This document shows positions 9,347-19,400 of a DNA stretch of 64,000 nucleotides, piece by piece (the first letter of the stretch is position 1; each line of letters begins with the position of its first letter). The translations under genes were made by a program, and so were the position numbers. The notes below the pieces were generated by a model. That model was given only the letters and a program-made list of their open reading frames with translations. It made no database searches and had not been told where the DNA came from. The stretch lies in the NCBI RefSeq assembly GCF_041346925.1, contig NZ_CP166840.1, forward strand, positions 3,967,001 through 4,031,000, in the 5' to 3' direction. Origin of the DNA: Agaribacterium sp. ZY112. GTDB lineage: Bacteria > Pseudomonadota > Gammaproteobacteria > Pseudomonadales > Cellvibrionaceae.

Positions 9347-9928
9347 ATGTTAGACACTAAAACAACACCGACACATGACTTGTTTGTACGCCTGTGCCAC
9401 TGGTTTATTGCCTTATTGTTTGTTGCTGCTTTTTTTATTGTTGATGGCGGCGACCTAAGCCACGAGTTAGTTGGCTACGCCATAGCAGCCTTGGTGTTGT
9501 TTCGCCTGCTATGGGGACTGCTTGGCCCCCCATCCGCTCGCTTAAGTTTGTTAGTTTTCAAACTTAAAGACCTACGTTCGCAGCTATCTCGACTCTACAC
9601 AAAGCCATTAGCTCCAAGGCTGGCTCACACAAGACCTGCTCAGGCAAATCAAGCTCATGACACTTCAGCTCTTGCCAGCTTGATGAAGTTAAACCTTTGG
9701 TTGCTTTTATTACTATGCGCTTTAAGTGGCTGGGCCCAAGAGACAGAACGTTTCTGGGGAGAAGCCTGGCTACAAAAAAGCCACGAGTTACTTGCCGAAA
9801 CTCTATTTGCCTTTATCGCAGTGCATATCACTGCGGTGCTGTTTATTCAGTTTAAACATCAGCCCACATTAATCGCCTCTATGCTTTTTTCTAACAAAGT
9901 AAAAGAAACACGACACACGGAAAAATAA
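9347..9928 (+). CDS. Cytochrome b561-family membrane protein
   Basis: 193 residues with four predicted membrane helices. Candidate haem-ligand histidines are H18 (VRLCHWFIALLF), H39 (LSHELVGYAI), H146 (KSHELLAETLF) and H160 (IAVHITAVLF), the pattern of di-haem prokaryotic b561 proteins that pass electrons across or along the inner membrane. It sits between the PepSY gene and hmuS copy 2, with short spacing on both sides. A role in supplying electrons for reductive haem demetallation, or in reducing released iron, is attractive but not shown by sequence. Confidence 0.85.
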   Translation: MLDTKTTPTHDLFVRLCHWFIALLFVAAFFIVDGGDLSHELVGYAIAALVLFRLLWGLLGPPSARLSLLVFKLKDLRSQLSRLYTKPLAPRLAHTRPAQANQAHDTSALASLMKLNLWLLLLLCALSGWAQETERFWGEAWLQKSHELLAETLFAFIAVHITAVLFIQFKHQPTLIASMLFSNKVKETRHTEK

Positions 9929-10010
9929 GCAAGGTTAAGCCAAAAACGAAAAACACCAAGCCAAGATCAAACACCGGCTATATAAGCTATTAACCCTCAG
10001 ATTGATAACT

Positions 10011-13000
10011 ATGAAATTGATACCTAGATTATTATTTATACTCACGCTTCTTAGCTTGCAAAGCTGGAGCAGCATCACCACAGCGGCAGCCACGGAGCTA
10101 AAAAAGCCGAGTGACCAGTACCGTGTTAATGTTTTACTCGTGAGCCTGGGGCACAGCAATTCATTACGCAGCCAAATGCTAAGTCAGGCAGCTCAAACCG
10201 CCAACCTAGGTTTTGCTGTTCAGGGTAGCCGAGGCTTAACTGAACAAGACTGGGCTCAACTGGCAACAGACTGGGACCTAATTCTGCTTGATGGTATGGA
10301 TGCCAGCAACAGCCAAAAAGTATTTGCACCAGCCCTGGCCATTTTTAAAAACACTCAGGCTAAGACGATTGCCTTAAGAGAGCTGCCTCAAGCACCTTCG
10401 CAACTGGGGGTAACACGCGAACAGGCCAAGAACATAAGTGCTTATTATACTAACGGAGGCCAAACAAACTTTGACAATTTGATGGCTTATACAGCGGCTA
10501 GCCTATTCAGCTTACACAAGCAAAAGGTAGAACCACCTTTTATTCTACCAAAAATTGGGTTTTACCATCCTCGCCTTCCCAAGCTAGTCAGCGAAGATAG
10601 CCAAGCGGTGCAACAGTGGCTGCAACAGCAAACAACATCAACACATTCGCAAGCAACTGTCGCTGTCGGTATCCACCGCTCCACAATCGAACTAGAAGAC
10701 ACCCAAGTAGTTGATACCTTATTAAACAGCATTGAACAACAAGGAGCTTCAGCCATTGCTTTTTATTACGAAGGAGTGGATGAGCGTCAGACCTATACCG
10801 AACTGCTGCAAAATGAAAATAAAACTTGGGTAGACCTCGTTATCAACTATCGCGTTATTCACTATATTGATAAACGTTTACAAGAGTTTAGCCAACTAAA
10901 CGTGCCAGTCATTCAAGCCATTAACTATTTTGGTGGTGATAAACAACAGTTCCTCGATGACCATGCAGGCGTTGCAGCGACCATGACCCCGTTCTTTTTA
11001 GTCATGCCTGAATCCAGCGGTGTGATCGACCCTGTGATTCTTGCGGCCAATGGTAAAGATGGCCATAAAGAAGCAATTAAAGAACAATTACACGCTCTGG
11101 CAGAAAGAGCCGTGAATCATGCTCGTTTAAAGCACATTAAAAATAACGATAAAAAGCTAGCGTTAATGATGTGGAACTACCCTCCGGGTGAAAAAAACAT
11201 CGGCGCTGCATTCTTAAATGTACCGGTTTCTTTAGAACGCATCGTAGAGGCTCTGGCTAACAATAACTATCAGGTCGAACCACAAAAACAGCAGTGGTAT
11301 ATAGACAGTGCAGGCAAGCTATTACGCCCCATGTACCGAGCCGAAGATGCCTCACCTCTTGTTGAAGAGGGTCTTGCTGATTTTCTCCCCCTATCCACCT
11401 ACCAAGCTTGGTTTAAACAATTACCCAGCTCGATACAAACCGCTATTGTTGAACGTTGGGGCGAAGCCAAAGACAGCGGCATGCTAGTTAAAAACGAGGG
11501 GCAACTCGCCTTTGTTATTCCACGCATGCAAAGTGGCAATTTAATTATGCTGCCGCAGCCCGGTCGTGGTGACGGCCCCGAAGAGCAAGCAGAGCTTTAT
11601 CACAGTACCACCACAGCAATAAATCACTTCTATCTGGCAGCTTACCTTTACGTTAAAGAAACATGGGGCGCCGATGCAATTTTGCACCTAGGCACCCACG
11701 GTTCTCAAGAATGGTTACCCGGTAAAGAACGCGGTTTATGGGCTTACGATGCCAGTAATTTAGCCGTGGGCAATATCCCCGTCATTTACCCCTATATTAT
11801 CGACAACGTCGGTGAAGCAATGCAGGCCAAACGCCGCGGTCGCGCTACCATGATCAGCCATTTAACACCGGGCTTTGCCGAGGCTGGCGTCTACCGTGAA
11901 CTGGCCGAGCTACAAATATTATTAGCCGATTATATGCAGCTAGATGAAGGCGGAGTTAAAGAGGCGAGCCGAGACCAAGCACTAAAACTTGCCAAAGAGC
12001 ATAAGATATTTTCTGATTTAGGCCTTACTCAGGAGCAAGTTCTAAACGACTTTGACAACTTAGTTCCCCAACTGCAAGACTACCTTCAAAGCTTGGCCTC
12101 ACAAAGCCAACCTTTGGGCCTACACAGCTTTGGTGAAGTACCCAGCGATGCTCACCTATTCACCACTATTAGCCAAATGCTAGGCGATGACTTTAAAAGC
12201 AAAGCCGCTGAAGCAGAACAAAAACAAGGCTGGGCACTGGCAGACAGTGAAAAAATGGATGATAACGGCGCTATTAAGCTTGCCGCCCTGCCCGGTTATC
12301 AAAGCCTTAAACACTATCTACAAGATGCTCATATTGCCGATACAAGCTTACAAGCAGAGCTCGCTCTCGCACGCGAATATTATGATAACTTTCAAGCCAC
12401 ACAGGAAATGCCTAATTTATTGCGTGCATTAAACGGTGAATTTATTGAACCTGGCCACGGCAACGACCCTATCCGCAACCCCAAAGCCGTGCCCACAGGT
12501 AAAAACCTTATTGGCTTTGACCCTGCGCGTGTTCCAACAAAAGCCGCTTATGAGGTGGGCTCTAAACTGGCTGAAGAGAATATCGCCGACTATTACAAAC
12601 GCCACGGTAAGTACCCAGACAAATTAGCTTTCTCACTTTGGTCTTTAGAGACCATGCGCCATCACGGTGTCCTCGAGGCACAAATATTACGAACATTGGG
12701 CTTAAGACCTAAATGGGATGCTTCAGGCCAAGTTCGCGGCACTGAGATTATTCCTTACAGTGAATTAAAGCGCCCACGTGTGGATGTAGCCATTACGGTA
12801 ACAGGGCTTTACCGCGACGCGTTTCCAAATGTGATGTTGTGGATGGCTAAAGCGATTGACCAAGTTGCACAATTAAAAGAAGAAGCCAACTCGGTGTATA
12901 AAAATACCTTAGCGCTAAAAGCCTCTCTGGCCGAGCAAGGCTTGCCAAAAGAAGATATCGACTACCTTTCAAGTGTTCGTATTTTCTCTAATGAAAGCGG

Positions 13001-13982
13001 CAACTACGGTACCGGTTTAGCCGGGGCGAGCTTAGCCTCTGATAGCTGGGAAGAAGACAGTAAGTTGGCCGATCTTTATATGCGGCGCATGGGTTTTGGT
13101 TTTGGTAAAGATGCAAAACGCTGGAGTGAAAATGTTGCCGAAACAGGTTTATATCAGCACGTACTCTCTGGTACCGACGCTGTCATTTTTTCTCGCTCAA
13201 GTAATCTTTACGCCTTATTGACTAATGATGACCCCTTCCAATATTTTGGAGGTATTGCTTTGGCGGTGCGTGAGCTTGATGGCGCCACACCCGAGATGTT
13301 TGTTTCTAACTTACGTAAAGCAGGCAGTGAAAAAAGTGAGACTATGGAACGATTTTTATCAAAAGAATTGCGTGCACGCTACTTTCACCCACGCTGGATA
13401 GAACAAATGCAAAACGAAGGTTATGCCGGTGCAACAGCCATTTTAGATCGCATGAATAACTTTTGGGGCTGGGAGGTCATGGCTCCCGAATACGTTCACG
13501 ATGAACAATGGCAGCAGTTTTTTGAAGTCTATGTCGAAGACAGCTACGACATGGAGATCAACGAATGGTTTGAGCAGGTACACCCCACCGCGCAAGCACA
13601 GCTGCTTGAGCGTATGTTAGAAGCCGTTCGTAAAGACTACTGGCAAGCAGATGCAGAAACCTTACAGAAAATGACGGAGCGCTATATTGAGCTGGCCAAT
13701 AAATACGATGTTTTTACTGATAATAAAAGTTTTAAAGACTACGTAAACAACAGTGCCGCAGGTTTTGGTTTAGATATGCTTCAAGTAGCAGCTAATCAAG
13801 CACAAAGCCAAGCCAAAGAAAACACCAATAACACCCAACAAGTTCAAGGTCAAAAGCTTGAAAAAATAGAGAAGCAAGAAAACAATACAAACGAGCACAA
13901 CTGGCTAATGGTCTCTGCCTTTGGCTTCTGCTTATTGACGATATTATTGGGTGGCGTTCGACAGTATTACCCACGTAGATAA
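10011..13982 (+). CDS. hmuS: CobN/HmuS-like chelatase, membrane anchored (copy 2)
   Basis: About 1323 residues, alignable with copy 1 from end to end, including HLGTHGSQEWLPGKERG beginning near residue 559, the SSVRIFSNESGNYG block and the shared tail element VQGQKLE. It has a signal peptide (LLFILTLLSLQSWSSITTAAA) and a C-terminal helix (WLMVSAFGFCLLTILLGGV), so it should also face the periplasm. It lacks the His-rich insert of copy 1. ATG 10011 is chosen over an upstream in-frame TTG at 10002; neither has a strong ribosome-binding site. Lying in a PepSY-b561-hmuS arm divergent from the classical hmu arm, it may differ in substrate or partner. Confidence 0.8.
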   Translation: MKLIPRLLFILTLLSLQSWSSITTAAATELKKPSDQYRVNVLLVSLGHSNSLRSQMLSQAAQTANLGFAVQGSRGLTEQDWAQLATDWDLILLDGMDASNSQKVFAPALAIFKNTQAKTIALRELPQAPSQLGVTREQAKNISAYYTNGGQTNFDNLMAYTAASLFSLHKQKVEPPFILPKIGFYHPRLPKLVSEDSQAVQQWLQQQTTSTHSQATVAVGIHRSTIELEDTQVVDTLLNSIEQQGASAIAFYYEGVDERQTYTELLQNENKTWVDLVINYRVIHYIDKRLQEFSQLNVPVIQAINYFGGDKQQFLDDHAGVAATMTPFFLVMPESSGVIDPVILAANGKDGHKEAIKEQLHALAERAVNHARLKHIKNNDKKLALMMWNYPPGEKNIGAAFLNVPVSLERIVEALANNNYQVEPQKQQWYIDSAGKLLRPMYRAEDASPLVEEGLADFLPLSTYQAWFKQLPSSIQTAIVERWGEAKDSGMLVKNEGQLAFVIPRMQSGNLIMLPQPGRGDGPEEQAELYHSTTTAINHFYLAAYLYVKETWGADAILHLGTHGSQEWLPGKERGLWAYDASNLAVGNIPVIYPYIIDNVGEAMQAKRRGRATMISHLTPGFAEAGVYRELAELQILLADYMQLDEGGVKEASRDQALKLAKEHKIFSDLGLTQEQVLNDFDNLVPQLQDYLQSLASQSQPLGLHSFGEVPSDAHLFTTISQMLGDDFKSKAAEAEQKQGWALADSEKMDDNGAIKLAALPGYQSLKHYLQDAHIADTSLQAELALAREYYDNFQATQEMPNLLRALNGEFIEPGHGNDPIRNPKAVPTGKNLIGFDPARVPTKAAYEVGSKLAEENIADYYKRHGKYPDKLAFSLWSLETMRHHGVLEAQILRTLGLRPKWDASGQVRGTEIIPYSELKRPRVDVAITVTGLYRDAFPNVMLWMAKAIDQVAQLKEEANSVYKNTLALKASLAEQGLPKEDIDYLSSVRIFSNESGNYGTGLAGASLASDSWEEDSKLADLYMRRMGFGFGKDAKRWSENVAETGLYQHVLSGTDAVIFSRSSNLYALLTNDDPFQYFGGIALAVRELDGATPEMFVSNLRKAGSEKSETMERFLSKELRARYFHPRWIEQMQNEGYAGATAILDRMNNFWGWEVMAPEYVHDEQWQQFFEVYVEDSYDMEINEWFEQVHPTAQAQLLERMLEAVRKDYWQADAETLQKMTERYIELANKYDVFTDNKSFKDYVNNSAAGFGLDMLQVAANQAQSQAKENTNNTQQVQGQKLEKIEKQENNTNEHNWLMVSAFGFCLLTILLGGVRQYYPRR

Positions 13983-14061
13983 AGCGCTGTCTAAGTAGAA
14001 AGACATCACCTTATTAGATGAATAAAGGAAACTAAACGCTCAATTAATATGACAACAAGGT

Positions 14062-14090
14062 AAACCGCAGCTATGGATGGGTGCGGTCTG
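14062..14090 (+). terminator. Weak hairpin after hmuS copy 2
   Basis: ACCGCA at 14064-14069 can pair with TGCGGT at 14082-14087, followed by CTGCTTTAATT. The stem is short and the T-run poor, so this is only a possible terminator between the convergent hmuS copy 2 and the gene at 14125. Confidence 0.3.
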
Positions 14091-14124
14091 CTTTAATTAT
14101 CTATGCTCTTAGCAACAACAAGGG

Positions 14125-14478
14125 CTATTTACGCCCCAAATAACGACGCTTAAATTGCTTGAACCTGTATCTTAGTGACTTAGCATGAAACGTAAACTTG
14201 TCGTAATGAACTCGTTTTTCCTGCGAATGGGTTTTATGCTCGGCTAAACAGTTAAGAATCGATTCGATACGGTTAACATAGGTATGCTTCTCTTTAACGA
14301 TGTTCATCAGTTCAATAACATCGTCTACCTTTCGATCAGACGTTAACCAAGACTTAGCTTTGTCGACCATCACCGCCAAGTTCGACTCATAAATACTTTT
14401 CTCATCTAGAAGCTGATGAATCGAACAAAATAACAGTAATACAAAGCCTAACCTAAGTCCCTTTAGGCTTGCCTCCAT
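14125..14478 (-). CDS. Hypothetical small secreted or anchored protein
   Basis: 117 residues that I do not recognise. The N-terminus (LKGLRLGFVLLLFCSIHQLL) is a signal peptide or anchor. The rest is helical and strongly basic at the end (FKQFKRRYLGRK). It stands alone between hmuS copy 2 and the guanidine operon, with gaps of about 140 and 110 bp, and shares direction with the latter. No conserved motif supports a function. The ATG at 14478 has no strong ribosome-binding site. Confidence 0.45.
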   Translation of the reverse strand: MEASLKGLRLGFVLLLFCSIHQLLDEKSIYESNLAVMVDKAKSWLTSDRKVDDVIELMNIVKEKHTYVNRIESILNCLAEHKTHSQEKRVHYDKFTFHAKSLRYRFKQFKRRYLGRK

Positions 14479-14591
14479 AGCTTGTATACAGGCCCTATCG
14501 ATGCTTCGAAATAACTTATCTACAAGCCCGAATTAACTTTTTTGTTACTCAACAAAGCAAATAAACAGCGTTAATAACAACAACGCTGCAC

Positions 14592-16403
14592 TCAATTTTT
14601 ACTGGCCACATAGGAACGCCAGCCCTTAAAACTCGTAATGTCTTGCCCTATGTCTTTTGAACGCCCTTCGGCAATAAACCCTGGGTACCAAAGGCCGTCC
14701 TCAAGCTCTACACGCCCGATACCTAAAGGCGCTGCAATGCCTAAAACAAAACTGCCAAAGCGACTAATGGGTAAACGCCATAGCTCTACCGGTATAGCTA
14801 CGCCGTTATTCTCTTCGCGTATCATAGCTGGCCGCTCTACCTCACCGGCTACGCTGTACATTCGATAGTGTGCTGCACTTTTGGTGGTCTTAACTAAATA
14901 GGCTCCGCGTTCGATTAATTGCTTATTTAAAGGCATGCCTGATAAGTGCGCGCCACAGACAACCACATCCATCCAGCCTTCAGAAGGGGCTTTCTTAGAA
15001 GTCGCTTCCGCTGCTTTCCAGCCTGTGGCCCCCAAAGGTAATTTAAGCGTTTGTTCAAGCAAATGCGCAATGCTCAGGAGCTTTTTATCGCTAAATGCAA
15101 AGCCAACTAGACTAATGCCAAACGGCAAGCCACTGGGCTTAAACCCGGTTGGAACAGCAAGAGCAGCATAATCTAATAAATTCATATAATTGGTGTAATA
15201 ACCAAGTTGACTATTCAACTCAATAGGATTTTTCTGAACGTCATCAATGGTGAAATGACGGCCCGCTGTTGGGGTCACCATAAAATCGACTTGAGCCATA
15301 ATCTTATCGGCTATTTTTTTCAATGCTTGCAACTTATAAGCAGCAGAAAAGGCATCTACCGCTAATTTGTCTTTACCACCTGTGATAATGTTGCGAGTCA
15401 CCTCTAAAAAAGCCTCTGGTTGACTATCTAAAAGCGCTTTTGTTGCTGCATAGCGCTCTGCCACCCAAGGCCCCTCGTACAACAATATCGCAGCATCCAG
15501 AAAGGGCTCAAAATCAATTTCAACCGCTTCGCCACCTAAATCTGTTAAGGCTGTTAAGGCTTGGCTAAACGCTTGCTCAGATTCAGAACAGCCAAAGAAC
15601 TGTAATTGTTCGGCCTTGGGTACAGCAAAACTAAAATGACTTTTTCCAGCATTTACAAAAGGCGTTTCCCAGCCTGTATTTTCAGCAGGATTAGCACGGC
15701 TATAACAGTCGCGCTCATCGTAGCGGGCAGCCACATCAAAAACGCTATTGGCATCGTCAATGGTCGTTGCAAAAATACTTACACAATCAAGGCTGCGACA
15801 AGCGGGAACCACTCCTTGGGTCGATAACAAGCCTTTGCTTGGTTTAAGGCCGACCAAATTATTAAACGCTGCGGGCACACGCCCCGATCCTGCGGTATCG
15901 GTCCCAAGTGAAAAGCTCACCACACCTTTAGCAACAGCAACAGCGGAACCCGAACTAGAGCCACCAGAAAGATACTCAGATTTAAAGGCGTTAGCTGTAG
16001 CACCATAGGGTGAGCGGGTGCCCACCAAGCCGGTGGCAAACTGATCTAGATTGGTTTTACCAATAGGTATTGCGCCTGCATCTACCAAAACTTGCACAAC
16101 CGCGGCATTTTGTTCTGGCATATAAGCAAACTCGGCACAAGCTGCGGTGGTTTCTACACCGGCCACGTCGATATTATCTTTAACCGCAAAAGGAATACCC
16201 CATAAGGGGCATGCATTAATATCTAAGGTCTCTAGCTGGTTTAGATAGGTATCGACTTGCTGCTCAGTAAACAAGCTAATCCACACATTATCCTGTTGTA
16301 ATAAAGCGGCTTTCTCTAATAGTTCAGAAAATAACTGTTTGGGGCTTAGCGTTTTATTTAAATATTGCTGACGTAGATGGGTAATAGTTAAGTTTTGGTA
16401 CAT
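14592..16403 (-). CDS. atzF: Allophanate hydrolase
   Basis: 603 residues with two parts. Residues 1 to about 440 are an amidase-signature domain: FAVKDNIDVAG with the catalytic lysine, a GGSSSGSAVAV core near residues 147-157 and DTAGSGR with the nucleophilic serine region. The C-terminal part is the small domain typical of AtzF and of the hydrolase half of urea amidolyase (VVCGAHLSGMPLN, GSFVLGIAAPLGIGRVELEDG). It converts allophanate to ammonia and carbon dioxide. It is the last gene of the riboswitch-controlled operon, so its substrate should come from carboxyguanidine. ATG 16403 has GAGG just upstream; an alternative start 17 codons earlier lacks this. Confidence 0.92.
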   Translation of the reverse strand: MYQNLTITHLRQQYLNKTLSPKQLFSELLEKAALLQQDNVWISLFTEQQVDTYLNQLETLDINACPLWGIPFAVKDNIDVAGVETTAACAEFAYMPEQNAAVVQVLVDAGAIPIGKTNLDQFATGLVGTRSPYGATANAFKSEYLSGGSSSGSAVAVAKGVVSFSLGTDTAGSGRVPAAFNNLVGLKPSKGLLSTQGVVPACRSLDCVSIFATTIDDANSVFDVAARYDERDCYSRANPAENTGWETPFVNAGKSHFSFAVPKAEQLQFFGCSESEQAFSQALTALTDLGGEAVEIDFEPFLDAAILLYEGPWVAERYAATKALLDSQPEAFLEVTRNIITGGKDKLAVDAFSAAYKLQALKKIADKIMAQVDFMVTPTAGRHFTIDDVQKNPIELNSQLGYYTNYMNLLDYAALAVPTGFKPSGLPFGISLVGFAFSDKKLLSIAHLLEQTLKLPLGATGWKAAEATSKKAPSEGWMDVVVCGAHLSGMPLNKQLIERGAYLVKTTKSAAHYRMYSVAGEVERPAMIREENNGVAIPVELWRLPISRFGSFVLGIAAPLGIGRVELEDGLWYPGFIAEGRSKDIGQDITSFKGWRSYVASKN

Positions 16404-16479
16404 GCTAACCTCGATCTTGATTACGATTATTGGCCCTAGTAAGCTTGGGCCCATGTCGTTATATTTTTCTCACCCGTGT

Positions 16480-19400
16480 TCAGTCTTTAACAGTCAAAAC
16501 CATGAGTGCCTGCCCAGCATTAATTTGCTGCCCTGGTTTGACCAATAATTGGCTAACCGTTCCGGCCTCTAAGCTGGGAATCTCAAGTTCCATTTTCATC
16601 GATTCCAAAACCATTAAGACACCACTGGCATCAAAGCTGTCGCCTTCTTTCACTAGAATTTGCCATACACTTCCCGCTGCAGGGCTTTCAAGTAAGAACT
16701 CCTTATCCGCTAAAACTAGGTCCGTACTTTGATCTGCAGCATCAACTTCTTGCTCATAGGTAAATTGACCAGTGCTTTTCCAGTGCTCAAGTTCCTGCTG
16801 AAACGCCTGTTGCCGAGTCTGGGTAAACGTTTCGATTTGCTCTGCCTTTTTATCCAATAAAGCTTGGTAGGCCTGCATATTCAACTTTGTTTTTTCGATC
16901 TTGAGTGAATAACGTCCGTTGGGAAAATCTCGACGTATTTGTTGCAAGTGCTCATTGCTAACGGGATAAAAACGAATCTGATCAAAGAAGCGCAATAACC
17001 AAGGTTTTTCAAACTCTTGCGTTTTTTGGTAGCGATTCCACATCTGTAACGTTCGGCCAACAAACTGATAACCGCCAGGGCCCTCCATGCCATACACACA
17101 CATATAGGCCCCACCAATGCCAACCGAGTTCTCGGCCGTCCATGTTCTTGCAGGGTTGTATTTAGTGGTGACCAAGCGGTGGCTTGGATCCATTGGCGTT
17201 GCGACAGGTGCGCCGAGATAAACATCGCCTAAACCCATCACTAAATAGCTTGCATCAAAAACAATCTTTTGCACTTCATCAACGCTACTCAAACCATTAA
17301 TGCGACGGATAAAATCAATATTTGAAGGAGCCCACGGTGCATTGGGTCGTACTGATTGTGAGTATTTGTTAATGGCCTCCTGACAGGCTGGGTCATCCCA
17401 ACTTAAAGGTAAATAAACGATGCGTGAATCAAACTCCATATCGTTTACATCAAGTAAGTTGTTTTCCAAGCGCTGTAATAAGCTAAGTAAATCTTGTTGG
17501 GATAACAGTTTTGAATCGTAGTGAATTTGCAGGGAACGAATACCGGGGGTTAACTCTTCGATACCTGTTAATTGATGGCTAGCAACATGCTGCTTAAGCG
17601 CTTCTAATAGAGCTTGAGAACGAAAACGAAGCTTTAAATCCAGTTCTTGCTCACCATATTCAACCAATAAAAAGCGATCGCCTTGAGGGCGATAAACCAC
17701 ATCAAACTCAGCCTTTGTTGTCGCCAAAACTAAGGGCTTGGCTAACAGCTCACTCACGGACTGCGCCGAGGGTGATGGCGCAGGCGCTAAGTCGTTTATA
17801 TTTTTTCGGGTGTTAAGGGCAGATAAAAAATCTTGCCGATAATACGCCTGCTCAACAGCCTGAGATTGCTCAAGTGGCACAAAGCTTATGGTATCCCCTG
17901 CTTTAAGCTGGCCCAGCTTCCACAAATCCGCATCAATAACGGTTATTGGACAAACAAAGCCTCCTAAGCTCGGACCATCCGGCCCCAATATCACTGGCAT
18001 ATCACCGGTAAAATCAACGGCACCAAATGCATAGGCATTGTCGTGAATATTAGACGGGTGCAAGCCGGCTTCACCACCATCACTGCGCGCCCACTCGGGT
18101 TTAGGGCCATTTAAACGAATACCGGTGCGACTAGAGTTGTAATGCACCTCCCACTCGACATCAAACAGTTGCCGAATGTCATTAGTAGTAAAAAAGTCTG
18201 GCGCACCATGAGGGCCATATATTACTTGCAGCTGCCAGTGATGACTTAATCGCGGTTGATGCTCTGGGGCAAGTTCCGCTAAGTTAATGGCCATATCTTG
18301 GCTATCGGCCACCTGCAACATGTCACCTGCACGTAAAGCGCGGCCACAGTGGCCACCAAATTGGCCTAAGGTAAACGTACTGCGACTGTCCAAATACTCA
18401 GGGCAATCAATGCCGCCTTGCACACATAGGTAAGCTCGCGCTCCAGCTCCAGTCAACTTCGCTACAGCTAAGACTTGCCCCGCTTGAATGGTTAACACCT
18501 GATAAAAGCATACCGGCTTATTATCTAAGCTGGCGCTCATAGAAGCACCAACCAATACCACCTTGCACATTTGATGGAATTTAAGCACCGCACCTTGAAT
18601 GGTGAATTCTAAACCAGCATGCAAAGGGTCGTTACCCAGCATGCGGTTACCAATATCAAAAGCGAAATTGTCAAAGGCACCCGAAGGGGGAATGCCCACG
18701 TGCCAATAACCTGAACGCGCAGGGTGATCTTGCACACTGGTCATCGTGCCCGGAGATAGAACCTCGATTAAGTTCTCATTGTGTGCCAATGTCTCTAAGC
18801 TTTTAGTGCTGGCTTGCCCGGCTTTGAATAAGGACCAATTTAAAATATTTTTAAGGTAATTTAAATTCGTGCGAATGCCATAAACAATACTGTTATCTAA
18901 GGCGCTATTTATAGCGCTTATTGCTTGTTCACGTGTCTGCTGATGCACAATGATTTTGGCGAGCATGGGATCAAAAAATGGCGATACTTCAATACCTGCC
19001 TGCACCCATGTATCAACACGAAGAGGCCCTGCCTGCTCGCCCTTAATACCATGCGGTGTCTTAGGGAATTCAACTTGAGTTAATAAACCCGCCGAAGGCT
19101 GGAAGTTTTTTACAGGGTCTTCTGCGTAGACTCGAACCTGAATAGCATGCCCTTGGGGCCTTAATACTCGCAACTCATTTAAATCCAAACCAGGCTGCTT
19201 GGCAGTTGCTAACATCCACTTAACAAGATCTACATTAAAGACCTCTTCGGTAACACCGTGCTCTACCTGTAAACGAGTATTTACCTCTAAAAAGTAAAAC
19301 TGCTCTTGCTCAAAGTCGTAAATATATTCCACTGTTCCAGCAGTTAGATAATTGACTGAACTCATCAATTGCTCTGCCGTAGTGTGCATATGCTCACGTA

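Noticed and set aside
432..13982. Annotating both large proteins as cobaltochelatase CobN for cobalamin synthesis
   Set aside because: They are exported and membrane anchored, no other cobalamin genes are near, and hmuY and hmuR neighbours point to haem.
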